Made by a program: the position numbers and the translations under genes | Shown: positions 27,261-38,555 of the stretch, piece by piece | Numbering within the stretch: the first letter of the stretch is position 1 | Layout of the letters: each line of letters starts with the position of its first letter | Notes under the pieces: model-generated | Databases searched by the model: none | Seen by the model: only the letters and a program-made list of their open reading frames with translations | Told to the model about the DNA's origin: nothing | Source: Tepidimonas alkaliphilus | GTDB taxonomy: Bacteria; Pseudomonadota; Gammaproteobacteria; Burkholderiales; Burkholderiaceae_C | Assembly: GCF_007556595.1 (NCBI RefSeq) | Contig: NZ_VJNB01000011.1 | Location: 1-64,000 of the forward strand | DNA length: 64,000 bases | Direction: 5' to 3'

Positions 27261-28816
27261 CACACCTCCGTCTTGTCGTTGGGCCTGGATGTCGCTGGCG
27301 GCAACGGCGGCGTGCGCCGGTGCCAGTCGGTGACGTGCTGAAACTGATGCGCCACGCGCAACAGGCGCGCCTCGGTCAGGTAAGGCCCGATCAGCTGCAA
27401 ACCCACCGGCAGGCCGCCTTCGCCGACGCCGGCGGGCATGCTCAACGCCGGCAGCCCGGCCAGCGACGCGGGCAAGGTGTAGATGTCGGCCAGGTATTCC
27501 GCCACCGGATCGTCGCTCTTGGCCCCAATCGGCCAGGCTACGCTGGGCGCCACCGGGCCGGCGATCAGGTCGCAATGCGCAAACGCGGCGGCAAAGTCCT
27601 GGGCGATCAAGCGCCGAATCTTTTGCGCCTGCAGGTAGTAGGCATCGTAATAACCGTGCGACAGCACATAAGTGCCGACCAGGATGCGCCGCTGCACCTC
27701 GGGCCCAAACCCTTCGCTGCGCGAGCGGCCATACAGGTCCGCCAGGTCATCGCACGAAGCGGCCCGATGGCCGTAGCGCACGCCGTCAAATCGGCTGAGG
27801 TTGGAGCTGGCCTCAGCCGGGGCCAGCACATAATAGGCTGGGATCGCCAGCTCGCTGTGCGGCAGGCACACCTCCACCAGACGGGCGCCCAGCTGCTCCA
27901 ACACCTCCAACGCGGCGCGCAGCGCAGCCTGCACGTCCGCAGCGCAGCCTTGCGTGTGCCAAAACTCGTGCGGCAGGCCGATGCGCAGCCCTTGCAGCGG
28001 GCGTTGGGCGTCGGCGCCGGGCCATGGCTCGTCCAAGCCCTGCGTGTAGTCCTGCGGCGGCAGGTCCAAACACGTGGCGTCGCGCCACGGATCGGGGCCA
28101 GCCATGACGCTGAGCAGCAGGGCACAGTCGCGCGCCGAGCGCGCCATCGGCCCGGCCTGGTCAAGGCTGGAGGCATAGGCAATCAAACCGTAGCGCGAGC
28201 AGCGCCCGTAGGTCGGCTTGATGCCGGTGATGCCGCAAAAAGCCGCCGGTTGCCGGATGGAGCCACCCGTGTCGGTGCCGGTGGCCGCCGGCACCAGCCC
28301 CGCCGCCACCGCGGCAGCCGAACCGCCGGAAGATCCGCCCGGCACGCGCGCCGGATCCCAAGGGTTGCGCGCCGGCCCCCAGGCCGAGTGCTCGTTGCCC
28401 GAGCCCATGGCAAACTCATCGCAGTTGAGCTTGCCCAGCGTCACCGCACCCGCGCCTGGGTGAACGTCATCGCCTTGACCCAGCCGCGCCACCACAGTGG
28501 CGTCAAAAGGGCTGCGGTAGCCCGCCAGCATGCGGCTGCCGGCGGTGGTCGGCCAGCCGCGCGTGACCAGCACATCCTTGTGTGCGATCGGCACACCCAG
28601 CAGCGGCGCGACCTCACCGCGCGCCAGTCGCGCGTCCGCCGCGCGCGCTTGCTGCAGACTGAGCTCGGCGTCCACCGCCACGAACGCATTCAGATGACTC
28701 AGGGCTTGCACGCGCTGCAACAGCGCTTGCGTCAGCTCCACGCTGCTGAAGCGACGCGCGCGCAAACCTTCAGCCAGCTCCGCCGCCCCCATCCACGGCC
28801 ATGCATCCATGCTCAT
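27260..28816 (-). CDS. gatA: Aspartyl/glutamyl-tRNA amidotransferase subunit A
   Basis: A 518-residue amidase-signature glutaminase. The catalytic Ser-cisSer-Lys triad is visible: Lys in [11 protein letters not shown], and the serines in [17 protein letters not shown] and [18 protein letters not shown]. The ATG overlaps the gatC stop by 4 nt (ATGA). Unusually, the segment between VVARL and [16 protein letters not shown] is about seven residues longer than in other GatA proteins I know ([10 protein letters not shown] instead of about three residues). The extra DNA forms an imperfect hairpin. The frame stays open and all catalytic residues are kept. Confidence 0.96.
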   Translation of the reverse strand: MSMDAWPWMGAAELAEGLRARRFSSVELTQALLQRVQALSHLNAFVAVDAELSLQQARAADARLARGEVAPLLGVPIAHKDVLVTRGWPTTAGSRMLAGYRSPFDATVVARLGQGDDVHPGAGAVTLGKLNCDEFAMGSGNEHSAWGPARNPWDPARVPGGSSGGSAAAVAAGLVPAATGTDTGGSIRQPAAFCGITGIKPTYGRCSRYGLIAYASSLDQAGPMARSARDCALLLSVMAGPDPWRDATCLDLPPQDYTQGLDEPWPGADAQRPLQGLRIGLPHEFWHTQGCAADVQAALRAALEVLEQLGARLVEVCLPHSELAIPAYYVLAPAEASSNLSRFDGVRYGHRAASCDDLADLYGRSRSEGFGPEVQRRILVGTYVLSHGYYDAYYLQAQKIRRLIAQDFAAAFAHCDLIAGPVAPSVAWPIGAKSDDPVAEYLADIYTLPASLAGLPALSMPAGVGEGGLPVGLQLIGPYLTEARLLRVAHQFQHVTDWHRRTPPLPPATSRPNDKTEV

Positions 28817-29109
28817 TCGATCACCTTCGGAACCAGGAACAAGCCTGCCTCGGTGGCTGGCGCGTTGGCCAAAATCGCCTCGCGCTGCGGCGGCTCGCGC
28901 ACCTCGTCGTCGCGCAAGCGCAGCGCCACCTCGCTGAACAGCTCCGCGGGATGCGCCAGAGGCTCCACCCCTGTGGTGTCCACCGCACGCAGGCGCTCCA
29001 CCAAGGCCAACACGGCGTCGAGCTGGCCGCGCATGCGCTCGGCCGCTGGGGGATCCAGCGCCAGGCGCGCCAAGCGCGCCAGGCGCTGCACGTCATCAAT
29101 CGTGAACAT
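28813..29109 (-). CDS. gatC: Aspartyl/glutamyl-tRNA amidotransferase subunit C
   Basis: A 98-residue GatC, which wraps around the GatA-GatB interface and stabilises the complex. It starts [18 protein letters not shown], followed by [28 protein letters not shown] and the closing [16 protein letters not shown], all standard. It is first in the leftward gatCAB operon and diverges from mreB across 155 nt. Confidence 0.97.
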   Translation of the reverse strand: MFTIDDVQRLARLARLALDPPAAERMRGQLDAVLALVERLRAVDTTGVEPLAHPAELFSEVALRLRDDEVREPPQREAILANAPATEAGLFLVPKVIE

Positions 29110-29122
29110 GAATCGGCACGCT

Positions 29123-30311
<1,189 letters not shown>

Positions 30312-30362
30312 CCGTCGCCCTCCTCGACTCCGAGCTATCAAGCCCGTCCACCATCCGTTACG

Positions 30363-31232
30363 ATGCCGCCGGGCACGCTCGAACGCCAGCCGCCGCCGTT
30401 TTTTCGCCAGGGCACGCCGGCCTTGGCCAAGCTGGTGGTGCTCAGCGCGTTGGCGGTTCTGCTGATGGTGCTGGATGCGCGGTTTCAGGTAACGCCGTGG
30501 GTTCGGCACGGCATCGCCGTGGCGCTTTACCCGCTGCAATGGCTGGCGTGGCAACCCGTTCGCGGCTGGCAGTGGCTCAGCCGCCACACCCTGGACTTGC
30601 AGCGCGCCCGGCGCGAGGCCGACGAGGCGCGGTTGGCGCTGGCCCAGCAAGCCGACCGCGCCGGTTTGGTGGAGCACCTGGCGCAAGAAAACCGTGAACT
30701 GCGCGCGCTGCTGGGGCTGCGTGAGCGCGTCTGGCCCCAGGCCATCGGGGCGGAAATTTTGCATGCCCTGCCCGACCCCTATCGGCCGATGGTGCTCATT
30801 GACCGCGGCGCGCAGCACGGCGTCACGGTGGGCGCTGCGGTCATGGACGGCTGGGGCGTGCTGGGGCAGGTCACGCGCGTGCTGCCGTGGACCAGCGAAG
30901 TCACGCTGCTGGCGCACCCCCGCTTGGCGGTGCCGGTGCTCAACACCCGCACCGGGGAGCGCCACCTGGCCTTCGGCAACGGCGATCTGGACGAGCCTGC
31001 CCTGCAGCTGCGCTTCGTGCCGGTCAGCACCGAAACCCAGCCGGGCGACACCTTGGTCACCAGCGGCATTGACGGCGTGTATCCAGCAGGGTTGCCGGTG
31101 GGCCAAGTGGTGCGGGTCGAACCGCAAGAGGATGGCCTGGCGCAGGTGCTGGTGCGGCCCTCGGCCCACGTGCGCGACGCGTTGCACGTGCTGGTGTTGC
31201 AGCGCCGAGCCGACGGCGAAGGGACGCGTTGA
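30363..31232 (+). CDS. mreC: Rod shape-determining protein MreC
   Basis: A 289-residue bitopic protein: short cytoplasmic N-terminus (PPPFFRQGTPALAKL), one membrane helix near residues 25-40 (VVLSALAVLLMVLDARF), a helical region (QRARREADEARLALAQQ), then the periplasmic beta domain (VLIDRGAQHGVTVGAAVMDGWGVLGQV and GDTLVTSGIDGVYPAGLPVGQVV). It activates PBP2 and scaffolds the elongasome. It follows mreB by 51 nt, and its TGA shares a base with the mreD ATG. Confidence 0.96.
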   Translation: MPPGTLERQPPPFFRQGTPALAKLVVLSALAVLLMVLDARFQVTPWVRHGIAVALYPLQWLAWQPVRGWQWLSRHTLDLQRARREADEARLALAQQADRAGLVEHLAQENRELRALLGLRERVWPQAIGAEILHALPDPYRPMVLIDRGAQHGVTVGAAVMDGWGVLGQVTRVLPWTSEVTLLAHPRLAVPVLNTRTGERHLAFGNGDLDEPALQLRFVPVSTETQPGDTLVTSGIDGVYPAGLPVGQVVRVEPQEDGLAQVLVRPSAHVRDALHVLVLQRRADGEGTR

Positions 31233-31756
31233 TGCTGCCGCGCGGTCAAGTCCTGCTGCTGCCCGCCAACCCAGCCTTTGTGTGGGGCAGCGTGGCCGCC
31301 GCCTTGGCGTGGATGATGGTGCAAGGCGCCTGGCTGCCACGGCTGGCCTTTCTGCCCGACTGGCTGGCGTTGACGCTGACGTTTTGGAGCGTGCACCAGC
31401 CCCGCCGCATCGGGGTGGGCACGGCATTTTCAGCGGGCTTGACATTGGATGTGGCTTATGGAACGCTGCTGGGTCAGCATGCGCTGGCCTACGCGGTGAT
31501 GAGCTACGGCGCCATTGCCTTGCATCGGCGCATCCTGTGGTTCGAACTGCGCGGTCAAACGCTGCACGTGCTGCCGCTGCTGTTGACGGCCAGCGCCTTG
31601 CAGTGGGGGGTGCGCTGGCTCGCCGGCGACGGCGGGCCGTCGTGGGCCCAGTTGCTGGCGCCGCTGACCACCGCGGCTGCCTGGCCCCTGGCCCATTATG
31701 TGTTGCTGGCGCCGCAGCGCCGCGCGCCCGATCCGGACGACACCCGTCCCCTGTGA
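31232..31756 (+). CDS. mreD: Rod shape-determining protein MreD
   Basis: A 174-residue, strongly hydrophobic protein with about five or six membrane helices. It has the family pattern LPDWLALTLTFWSVHQPRRIGVGTAFSAGLTLDVAYGTLLGQHALAYAVMSY. The ATG at 31232 overlaps the mreC TGA by one base (TGATG). Nine nt separate it from mrdA. Confidence 0.92.
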   Translation: MLPRGQVLLLPANPAFVWGSVAAALAWMMVQGAWLPRLAFLPDWLALTLTFWSVHQPRRIGVGTAFSAGLTLDVAYGTLLGQHALAYAVMSYGAIALHRRILWFELRGQTLHVLPLLLTASALQWGVRWLAGDGGPSWAQLLAPLTTAAAWPLAHYVLLAPQRRAPDPDDTRPL

Positions 31757-31765
31757 CGCCTGGCC

Positions 31766-33715
31766 ATGTCGCTGCATCACCAGGTCGATCGCCGCCTTGC
31801 CCGCCAGCAACGCCGCGCTTGGCTGGCGCTGGCCGTGGCGCTGGCCCTGCTGGCTTTGCTGGCTGGGCGCGCCTGGGTTTTGCAGGTGGTGCAACACGAG
31901 CGCCACGCCGCGCAGGCCGAAGGCAACCGCACCGCCATCGTGCCGCTGGTGCCGCCGCGCGGACGCATTCTGGATCGCCATGGTCTTGTCTTGGCCGACG
32001 ACGTGCCGGTCTATACGCTGGAGATCACCCCTGGACGGGTGACCGATCTCGAAGCGACCTTGCAACGCCTGGGCGAGCTGGTCGAACTCACCCCACGCGA
32101 CTTGCAGCGTTTTCGGCGATTGCGCGCCGAATCCAAGCGCTTCGATCCGTTGCCGCTCAAAACCCGCCTCAGCGAAGAGGAAATGGCGCGGGTGGCGGCG
32201 CACCTTTGGGCTTTGCCCGGCGTCGACATTCAAGCGCGGCGGCTGCGCCGCTACCCGTTGGGCGCCACCGCCGCGCATGCCATCGGCTACCTCGGTCGCA
32301 TCAGCGAACGCGATCGTGCGCGCATGGACGACTGGCCTGAGGAACGCCAGGCCAACTACCGTGGCAGCACCCATATCGGCAAGCTCGGGGTTGAGGCCGC
32401 GCAGGAAGAGCGGCTGCATGGCCGCACCGGCCTGGAACGCCTGGAAACCACCGCCACCGGGCGGGTGGTTCGGCGTCTTGATCTCACCCAGCCGCAAGCA
32501 GGGCAAGACATCCAGCTCACGCTGGACGCCCGCCTGCAGCATCTGGTCGAGCGCCTGTATGGCTCGCGGCGGGGGGCCTTGGTGGCGCTGGATCCGCGCA
32601 ACGGCGAAGTGCTGGCGCTGGTGAGCATGCCGACTTTTGACCCCAATTTATTCGTCGATGGCATCGACCCGGACAGCTGGCGCGCGCTCAACGAATCGCT
32701 CGACCGCCCGTTGCTCAACCGCGCCTTGCGCGGCACCTATCCCCCCGGCTCCACCTACAAGCCCTTCATGGCCTTGGCCGCGTTGGAGCTTGGGCTGCGC
32801 AAGCCGCAAACCGCCATTTACGACCCGGGCTACTGGGTGTTGGGCAACCACCGCTTTCGCAGTCACGGCGAGCACGCCTTGGGCATGGTGGATTTGCGGC
32901 GCAGCATCGCCGCCTCCAGCAACGTGTATTACTACACGTTGGCGCACGAGATGGGCGTGCAAGCGATTCACGACTTCATGGCGCCATTGGGCTTTGGCCA
33001 GCTCACCGGCATTGACCTGCCGGGCGAAGTGCGCGGCATTCTGCCCAGCCCCGCGTGGAAGCGCGCGACTTACCGCAAGCCCGAGCAACAGCGCTGGCAC
33101 CCGGGCGAAACGATTTCGCTGGGCATCGGCCAAGGCTACAACAGCTTCACCATGTTGCAACTGGCCACGGCACTGGCGGCTTTGACCAACGGCGGCCAGC
33201 GCATCACGCCGCACTTGGCGCGCGCCGCGGTGCCGCCCGGCCAAGCACCGCAGCCGCTGCCCCCCCCTGCGCCGCCTCGGCCGCTCGGCTATCGATCTGA
33301 ACATTTGCGCGTGGTGCTGGAGGCGATGGAAGCCGTCACCACTGAAGGCACCGCCGCCCGCGTGTTTGCCGGCGCGCCCTACCGCAGCGGCGGCAAAACC
33401 GGAACCGCGCAAGCCGTCACCATCGGCCAGCGCGACCGCTACGACCCCCAGCGGCTGGCCGAATTTCAGCGCGACCACTCGCTCTACATCGGTTTTGCGC
33501 CGGCTGAGGCCCCTAGCGTCGTGGTGGCCGCCATCGTCGAAAACGCCGGCGTTGGCGCGGCGCACGCGGCCCCCATCGTGCGCCGCGTGTTCGATTACCT
33601 TCTGCTGGGGCTTTACCCGAGCGAAGAGGACATCGCCGCGACGCAGAAAGGGCTCAGCGCCGCTCCCATTGGGACGGCGCGCCGCGCAGATGACATCGCG
33701 TGGCCGCCGCCTTGA
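31766..33715 (+). CDS. mrdA: Penicillin-binding protein 2 (PBP2)
   Basis: A 649-residue elongation-specific class B transpeptidase. One membrane anchor lies near residues 20-40 (ALAVALALLALLAGRAWVL), then the pedestal domain with VPPRGRILDRHGLVLADDVPVYTLEITP. The transpeptidase motifs are intact: STYKPF (SxxK, in YPPGSTYKPFMALA), SSN (in IAASSNVYYY) and KTG (in SGGKTGTAQAV). It works with RodA and MreBCD; rodA is not the next gene here. The C-terminal 30 residues are not conserved. Confidence 0.97.
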   Translation: MSLHHQVDRRLARQQRRAWLALAVALALLALLAGRAWVLQVVQHERHAAQAEGNRTAIVPLVPPRGRILDRHGLVLADDVPVYTLEITPGRVTDLEATLQRLGELVELTPRDLQRFRRLRAESKRFDPLPLKTRLSEEEMARVAAHLWALPGVDIQARRLRRYPLGATAAHAIGYLGRISERDRARMDDWPEERQANYRGSTHIGKLGVEAAQEERLHGRTGLERLETTATGRVVRRLDLTQPQAGQDIQLTLDARLQHLVERLYGSRRGALVALDPRNGEVLALVSMPTFDPNLFVDGIDPDSWRALNESLDRPLLNRALRGTYPPGSTYKPFMALAALELGLRKPQTAIYDPGYWVLGNHRFRSHGEHALGMVDLRRSIAASSNVYYYTLAHEMGVQAIHDFMAPLGFGQLTGIDLPGEVRGILPSPAWKRATYRKPEQQRWHPGETISLGIGQGYNSFTMLQLATALAALTNGGQRITPHLARAAVPPGQAPQPLPPPAPPRPLGYRSEHLRVVLEAMEAVTTEGTAARVFAGAPYRSGGKTGTAQAVTIGQRDRYDPQRLAEFQRDHSLYIGFAPAEAPSVVVAAIVENAGVGAAHAAPIVRRVFDYLLLGLYPSEEDIAATQKGLSAAPIGTARRADDIAWPPP

Positions 33716-33808
33716 CCGGACACCGTTGGCCAGATCGGCCCCGCCATAGGCCAGCCCGCGGGAGGGACGCTAGCCGAACCAGGCGGGCCGCCCCCCGCCG
33801 TCTGCGCG

Positions 33809-36403
33809 TTAGACCGTCACCGCTTTGGCGGTCTCGACGTATTCGTCGATCTGGTCGAAGTTCATGTAGCGGTAAACCTCGCCGGCCTTCTGATTGATCA
33901 CGCCCATTTCGGCCATGTATTCCTCCACCGTCGGCAAGCGGCCCAGACGCGAGGCGATTGCGGCCACCTCCGCCGAGGCCAAAAACACGTTGGTGTTGCG
34001 GCCCAGGCGGTTGGGGAAGTTGCGCGTGCTGGTGGAGACGACCGTGGCGCCCTCGCGCACCTGCGCCTGGTTGCCCATGCACAGGCTGCAGCCGGGCATC
34101 TCGGTGCGCGCCCCGGCGGTGCCGAAGGTGGCGTAGTAGCCTTCCTTGATGAGCTCGTTCTGGTCCATCTTGGTCGGCGGCGCCACCCACAGCCGCACCG
34201 GGATGTCACGCTGGCCGTGCAGCAGCTTGGCCGCGGCGCGGAAGTGGCCGATGTTGGTCATGCACGAGCCGATGAAGGCCTCGTCGATCTTGGTGCCGGC
34301 CACCTCCGACAGCGGACGCGCGTCGTCCGGGTCGTTGGGGCAGCACAGGATCGGCTCCTTGATCTCGTTGAGATCGATCTCGATCACCGCGGCGTACTCG
34401 GCGTCCGGGTCGGCCTCCAGCAGCTGCGGGTTCTCCAGCCACTTCTCCATCGCCTTGATGCGCCGCGCCAGCGTGCGCGCATCCTGGTAGCCGTTGGCGA
34501 TCATCCACTTCAGCAGCACGATGTTGCTCTGCAGGTACTCGATGATCGGTTCCTTGTTGAGCTTGATCGTGCAGCCGGCAGCCGAGCGCTCGGCCGAGGC
34601 GTCCGACAGTTCGAACGCCTGCTCCACCTTCAGGTCGGGCAGACCCTCGATCTCGAGGATGCGGCCGGAGAAGATGTTCTTCTTGCCCTTCTTCTCCACC
34701 GTCAGCAGGCCCTGCTTGATGGCGTAGTAGGGAATGGCGTGCACCAGGTCACGCAGCGTGATGCCGGGCTGCATCCGGCCCTTGAAGCGCACCAGCACGC
34801 TCTCGGGCATGTCCAGCGGCATGACGCCGGTGGCGGCGGCGAACGCCACCAGCCCGGAGCCGGCCGGGAAGCTGATGCCGATCGGAAAGCGCGTGTGGCT
34901 GTCGCCGCCGGTGCCGACCGTGTCGGGCAGCAGCATGCGGTTGAGCCACGAGTGGATGACGCCATCGCCCGGGCGCAGGCTGACGCCGCCGCGGCTGCTG
35001 ATGAAGACCGGCAGCTCGCGGTGCATCTTGACGTCCACCGGCTTCGGATAGGCCGCGGTGTGGCAGAACGACTGCATCACCAGGTCGGCCGAGAAGCCCA
35101 GGCAGGCCAGGTCCTTGAGCTCGTCGCGCGTCATCGGGCCGGTGGTGTCCTGGCTGCCGACGGTGGTCATCTTCGGCTCGCAGTAGGTGCCGGGGCGGAT
35201 GCCCTTGCCCTCCGGCAGGCCGCAGGCGCGACCGACGATCTTCTGCGCCAGCGTGTAGCCCTTGCCGCTGTCCACCGGCGCCTTGGGCAGGCGGAACACC
35301 GTGGAGGGCGGCAGGCCCAGGAACTCGCGCGCCTTGGCGGTGAGCCCCCGGCCGATGATCAGGTTGATGCGGCCGCCCGCGCGCACCTCGTCCAGCAGCA
35401 CCTCGCTCTTGAGCTGGAAGGTGGCGATGACCTCGCCGTTCTTCTCGATCCTGCCGTCGTAGGGGTAGATGTCGATGACGTCGCCGAACTCGATCCTGCT
35501 GACGTCCACCTCGATGGGCAGCGAGCCCGAGTCTTCCTGGGTGTTGAAGAAGATCGGCGCGATCTTGCCGCCCAGCGTGACGCCGCCGTAGCGCTTGTTG
35601 GGCACGTACGGGATGTCGTGACCGGTCCACCAGATGACGCTGTTGGTGGCCGACTTGCGACTGGAGCCGGTGCCGACCACGTCACCGACGTAGGCGACCA
35701 GGTGGCCCTTCTCCTTGAGCTTCTGCAGCACGCTGATCGGGCCGCGCTTGCCGTCCTCGTCCGGCTCGAACGGCGCATCCGGGCGCTTGTTCTTCAGCAT
35801 CGCCAGCGCGTGCAGCGGGATGTCCGGGCGGCTCCAGGCGTCCGGCGCGGGCGACAGATCGTCGGTGTTGGTCTCGCCGGGCACCTTGAAGGCGGTGACG
35901 GTGATCTTCTTCGGCACCTCCGGGCGCGACAGGAACCACTCCGCCTCGGCCCAGCTCTGCATGACGGCGCGCGCGTGCGCGTTGCCCGCCTGCACCTTCT
36001 CGGCCACGTCGTGGAAGGCGTCGAACATCAGCAGCGTCTTCTTCAGACCCTCAGCCGCCACCGGCGCCACCTCGGCGTCGTCGAGCAGGTCGATCAGCGG
36101 CTTGACGTTGTAGCCGCCGACCATCGTGCCGAGCAGCTCGGTGGCCTTGGCGCGGCTGATCAGGCCGACCTGGAGGTCGCCGTGCGCCACCGCGGCCAGG
36201 AAGGAGGCCTTGACCTTGGCCGCGTCGTCCACCCCCGGCGGCACACGGTGCGTCAGCAGCTCCAGCAGGAACTGCGGGTCCTCGCCCGCCGGCGGGTTCT
36301 TGATCAGCTCGATCAGCTCGGCGGTCTGCTGCGCGTTCAGCGGCAGCGGCGGGATGCCCAGCGCGGCGCGCTCGGCCACGTGCTCTCGGTAGGCTTGCAG
36401 CAT
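33809..36403 (-). CDS. acnB: Aconitate hydratase B
   Basis: An 864-residue AcnB, matching the usual length of this family, which interconverts citrate and isocitrate in the TCA cycle. The N-terminal HEAT-like domain starts [22 protein letters not shown]. Cluster-ligand and active-site segments include [49 protein letters not shown] and [12 protein letters not shown]. The start at 36403 is supported by GGAG about 9 nt upstream. It is the last gene of the leftward mdh-lyase-acnB unit, 36 nt after the lyase. Confidence 0.97.
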   Translation of the reverse strand: MLQAYREHVAERAALGIPPLPLNAQQTAELIELIKNPPAGEDPQFLLELLTHRVPPGVDDAAKVKASFLAAVAHGDLQVGLISRAKATELLGTMVGGYNVKPLIDLLDDAEVAPVAAEGLKKTLLMFDAFHDVAEKVQAGNAHARAVMQSWAEAEWFLSRPEVPKKITVTAFKVPGETNTDDLSPAPDAWSRPDIPLHALAMLKNKRPDAPFEPDEDGKRGPISVLQKLKEKGHLVAYVGDVVGTGSSRKSATNSVIWWTGHDIPYVPNKRYGGVTLGGKIAPIFFNTQEDSGSLPIEVDVSRIEFGDVIDIYPYDGRIEKNGEVIATFQLKSEVLLDEVRAGGRINLIIGRGLTAKAREFLGLPPSTVFRLPKAPVDSGKGYTLAQKIVGRACGLPEGKGIRPGTYCEPKMTTVGSQDTTGPMTRDELKDLACLGFSADLVMQSFCHTAAYPKPVDVKMHRELPVFISSRGGVSLRPGDGVIHSWLNRMLLPDTVGTGGDSHTRFPIGISFPAGSGLVAFAAATGVMPLDMPESVLVRFKGRMQPGITLRDLVHAIPYYAIKQGLLTVEKKGKKNIFSGRILEIEGLPDLKVEQAFELSDASAERSAAGCTIKLNKEPIIEYLQSNIVLLKWMIANGYQDARTLARRIKAMEKWLENPQLLEADPDAEYAAVIEIDLNEIKEPILCCPNDPDDARPLSEVAGTKIDEAFIGSCMTNIGHFRAAAKLLHGQRDIPVRLWVAPPTKMDQNELIKEGYYATFGTAGARTEMPGCSLCMGNQAQVREGATVVSTSTRNFPNRLGRNTNVFLASAEVAAIASRLGRLPTVEEYMAEMGVINQKAGEVYRYMNFDQIDEYVETAKAVTV

Positions 36404-36439
36404 GGTGTGTGCTCCAGTGATGTGCAAGAAAGGTTTGGT

Positions 36440-37438
36440 TCAGGCGAAGTGGCCGCGCACCGGCTCGGGCAGCGCCACCCCGGTGGCGTGCGCGCGCTCC
36501 AGCACCTGCCAAAAGTAACGGTAGGAGGCCCGGTCGTGCAAATGCCCCTGATGGGCGATGGGGGCCCAGTCGGCCGCCTGCGCCGCCGCGATGATGGCCG
36601 CGGCCTGCTCGACCTGCGCCGCGTCGGGGCGCAGCGCCTCCAGGATCGGCTCGATCTGGTCGGGGTGGATGCTCCACATGCGCGTGTAGCCGAACTCGCG
36701 CGCGGCGCGCGCGGCGGCCTGGCGCACCGCGTCGCGGTCGCGGAATTCGGTCACCACGCAGTGCGACGGCACCTTGCCGTGCGCGTGCGCGGCGCTGGCG
36801 ATCTCGAGCTTCGCCCGGCGCACCAGCGGGTGCTCGAACTGCCCCTGCACGGTCATCGCGCTGGCGGGGATCGCCCCGCCGTGCGCGGAGACGAAGTCCA
36901 TCAGCCCGAAGCTCAGCGACGCCACGCGCGAATGCGCGGCGATGTCGAACGCGCGGTGCACCGCCGCCGGCGATTCGATCAGCGCGTGCAGCGGCAGCGC
37001 CGGCGCGCCGGCCGCATCGACCGCCGCCGCGGCGCGCTCGACGTCGGCCACCGACTCGACCTTGGGGATCATCACGTGCGTCAGCCGCGCGCCGACCGCG
37101 CCGACGATGGCCGCCACATCGGCCTCGAACGCCGGGTGATCCACCGGGTGCACGCGCACGCCGACGCGCGGGCGCACCGGGGCGGCCCAGTCCAGCCCGC
37201 GCACCAGCTCCACGATCAGCGCCGCGTGCTCGGCCTCGCCGCCCACCGGGGCGCCGTCCTCGCAGTCCAGCGTGACGTCGAACAGGCACACGCCGTGGCG
37301 CGCCGACCACTCGGCCTGCAGCGCCAGGCTCTTGCGCATGCGCGCCTCCACGCCCGCATAGTGGTCGCACGCCGGCAGGGCCGTGGCGGCGGCCTGCGGC
37401 CCCAGCAGCACCTCGCGGGGGTGGCGTGCGGCGCTCAT
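36440..37438 (-). CDS. HpcH/HpaI aldolase/citrate-lyase-beta-like protein
   Basis: A 332-residue TIM-barrel protein of the CitE-like CoA-ester lyase group. Seen motifs are [27 protein letters not shown] (Mg-binding acidic residues), [35 protein letters not shown] and [37 protein letters not shown], and a C-terminal [22 protein letters not shown]. Relatives cleave malyl-CoA, citramalyl-CoA or similar esters. It lies between mdh and acnB, so a malate- or citrate-linked thioester is plausible. No CoA-transferase or ligase is adjacent, so substrate is open. Confidence 0.83.
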   Translation of the reverse strand: MSAARHPREVLLGPQAAATALPACDHYAGVEARMRKSLALQAEWSARHGVCLFDVTLDCEDGAPVGGEAEHAALIVELVRGLDWAAPVRPRVGVRVHPVDHPAFEADVAAIVGAVGARLTHVMIPKVESVADVERAAAAVDAAGAPALPLHALIESPAAVHRAFDIAAHSRVASLSFGLMDFVSAHGGAIPASAMTVQGQFEHPLVRRAKLEIASAAHAHGKVPSHCVVTEFRDRDAVRQAAARAAREFGYTRMWSIHPDQIEPILEALRPDAAQVEQAAAIIAAAQAADWAPIAHQGHLHDRASYRYFWQVLERAHATGVALPEPVRGHFA

Positions 37439-37460
37439 CGCAGCGGTCCGTGGCGCGACC

Positions 37461-38447
37461 TCAGAGCAGGTGCGCCACCGCGGCGCGCTCTTCTTCCAGT
37501 TCGGCCAGCGTTTTGTTGAGGCACTGCTGGCTGAACTCGTCGATCGGCAGCCCTTCGACCACCGTGTATTCGCCATTGGCGCAAGTGACCGGAAAACCAA
37601 ACACAATGCCCTGCGGGATGCCATACCAGCCCTGCGACGGCACGCCCATCGTCACCCAGCGGCCGTTGGTGCCCAGCGCCCAGTCGCGCATGTGGTCGAT
37701 GGCGGCGTTGGCCGCCGAGGCCGCCGACGACAGGCCGCGCGCCTCGATAATGGCCGCGCCGCGCTTGCCGACGGTGGGCAGGAAGACGTTGCGGTTCCAG
37801 TCCTCGTCGTTGATCATCGCCTTGACCGACTGGCCTTCAATGGTGGCGAAGCGGTAGTCGGCGTACATCGTCGGCGAGTGGTTGCCCCAGACGCACAGCT
37901 TCTCGATCGACGACACCGGCTTGCCGGTCTTGGCGGCGATCTGCGACAGCGCGCGGTTGTGGTCCAGGCGCAGCATGGCGGTGAAGTTCCTGGCCGGCAG
38001 ATCGGGCGCGGACTTCATCGCGATGTAGGCGTTGGTGTTGGCCGGGTTGCCGACCACCAGCACCTTGACATTGCGGCTGGCCACTTCGTTCAACGCACGG
38101 CCCTGCGCGGTGAAGATCTGCGCGTTGGCCGACAGCAGGTCCTTGCGCTCCATGCCGGGGCCGCGCGGACGCGCGCCGACCAGCAGCGCGTAGTCGGTGT
38201 CGCGGAAGGCGGTCTTCGGATCGCTGTGCGCCTCCATGCCCGCCAGCAGCGGGAAGGCGCAGTCCTCCAGCTCCATCATCACCCCCTTGAGCGCCTTTTG
38301 CGCCTTCTCGTCGGGGATTTCCAGCAGCTGCAAGATCACCGGCTGGTTCTTGCCCAGCATTTCGCCAGCGGCGATGCGAAACAGCAGCGCGTAACCGATC
38401 TGGCCAGCGGCGCCGGTGACGGCGACGCGAACAGGCTTTTTGCTCAT
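37461..38447 (-). CDS. mdh: Malate dehydrogenase
   Basis: A 328-residue NAD-dependent malate dehydrogenase of the homodimeric, cytosolic-like type common in betaproteobacteria. It has [25 protein letters not shown] (NAD site), [16 protein letters not shown] (substrate arginines), [23 protein letters not shown] and the catalytic His in [21 protein letters not shown] precedes the ATG. It leads the leftward mdh-lyase-acnB unit and diverges from gntR; a candidate operator and promoter lie just upstream. Confidence 0.98.
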   Translation of the reverse strand: MSKKPVRVAVTGAAGQIGYALLFRIAAGEMLGKNQPVILQLLEIPDEKAQKALKGVMMELEDCAFPLLAGMEAHSDPKTAFRDTDYALLVGARPRGPGMERKDLLSANAQIFTAQGRALNEVASRNVKVLVVGNPANTNAYIAMKSAPDLPARNFTAMLRLDHNRALSQIAAKTGKPVSSIEKLCVWGNHSPTMYADYRFATIEGQSVKAMINDEDWNRNVFLPTVGKRGAAIIEARGLSSAASAANAAIDHMRDWALGTNGRWVTMGVPSQGWYGIPQGIVFGFPVTCANGEYTVVEGLPIDEFSQQCLNKTLAELEEERAAVAHLL

Positions 38448-38489
38448 GAGGGTGACTCCGTAGAGGAATGAAACGCGGTCTGGAACCCG

Positions 38490-38519
38490 AGTGTACCCTT
38501 AGCCGCACGCCAGCGTCAA
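38490..38519 (-). promoter_or_regulatory. Sigma70-type promoter of mdh
   Basis: On the minus strand TTGACG (38519-38514) and TACACT (38495-38490) are separated by 18 nt, giving 5 of 6 and 4 of 6 consensus matches. The -10 is 42 nt upstream of the mdh ATG. The 12-bp palindrome at 38531-38542 begins 11 nt upstream of the -35, a position suited to regulation. Confidence 0.65.
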
Positions 38520-38530
38520 TTTATCTTATG

Positions 38531-38542
38531 TCTTATATAAGA
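38531..38542. promoter_or_regulatory. Perfect 12-bp palindrome, candidate GntR operator
   Basis: TCTTATATAAGA is a perfect inverted repeat in an AT-rich patch of the mdh-gntR gap; TCTTAT is also repeated directly at 38524-38529. AT-rich palindromes of this size are typical of GntR/HutC operators. Its place between the divergent mdh and gntR genes suggests autoregulation plus control of TCA genes. It also overlaps the region where a gntR promoter would lie. Confidence 0.55.
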
Positions 38543-38555
38543 TATGATTGCGCCC

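Noticed and set aside
34217-37519. An open frame of about 1100 codons on the plus strand opposite acnB and the lyase
   Set aside because: It lies entirely antisense to two well-conserved genes and is Arg/His/Ala/Gly-rich with no recognisable domain. GC-rich codon bias leaves antisense frames open.
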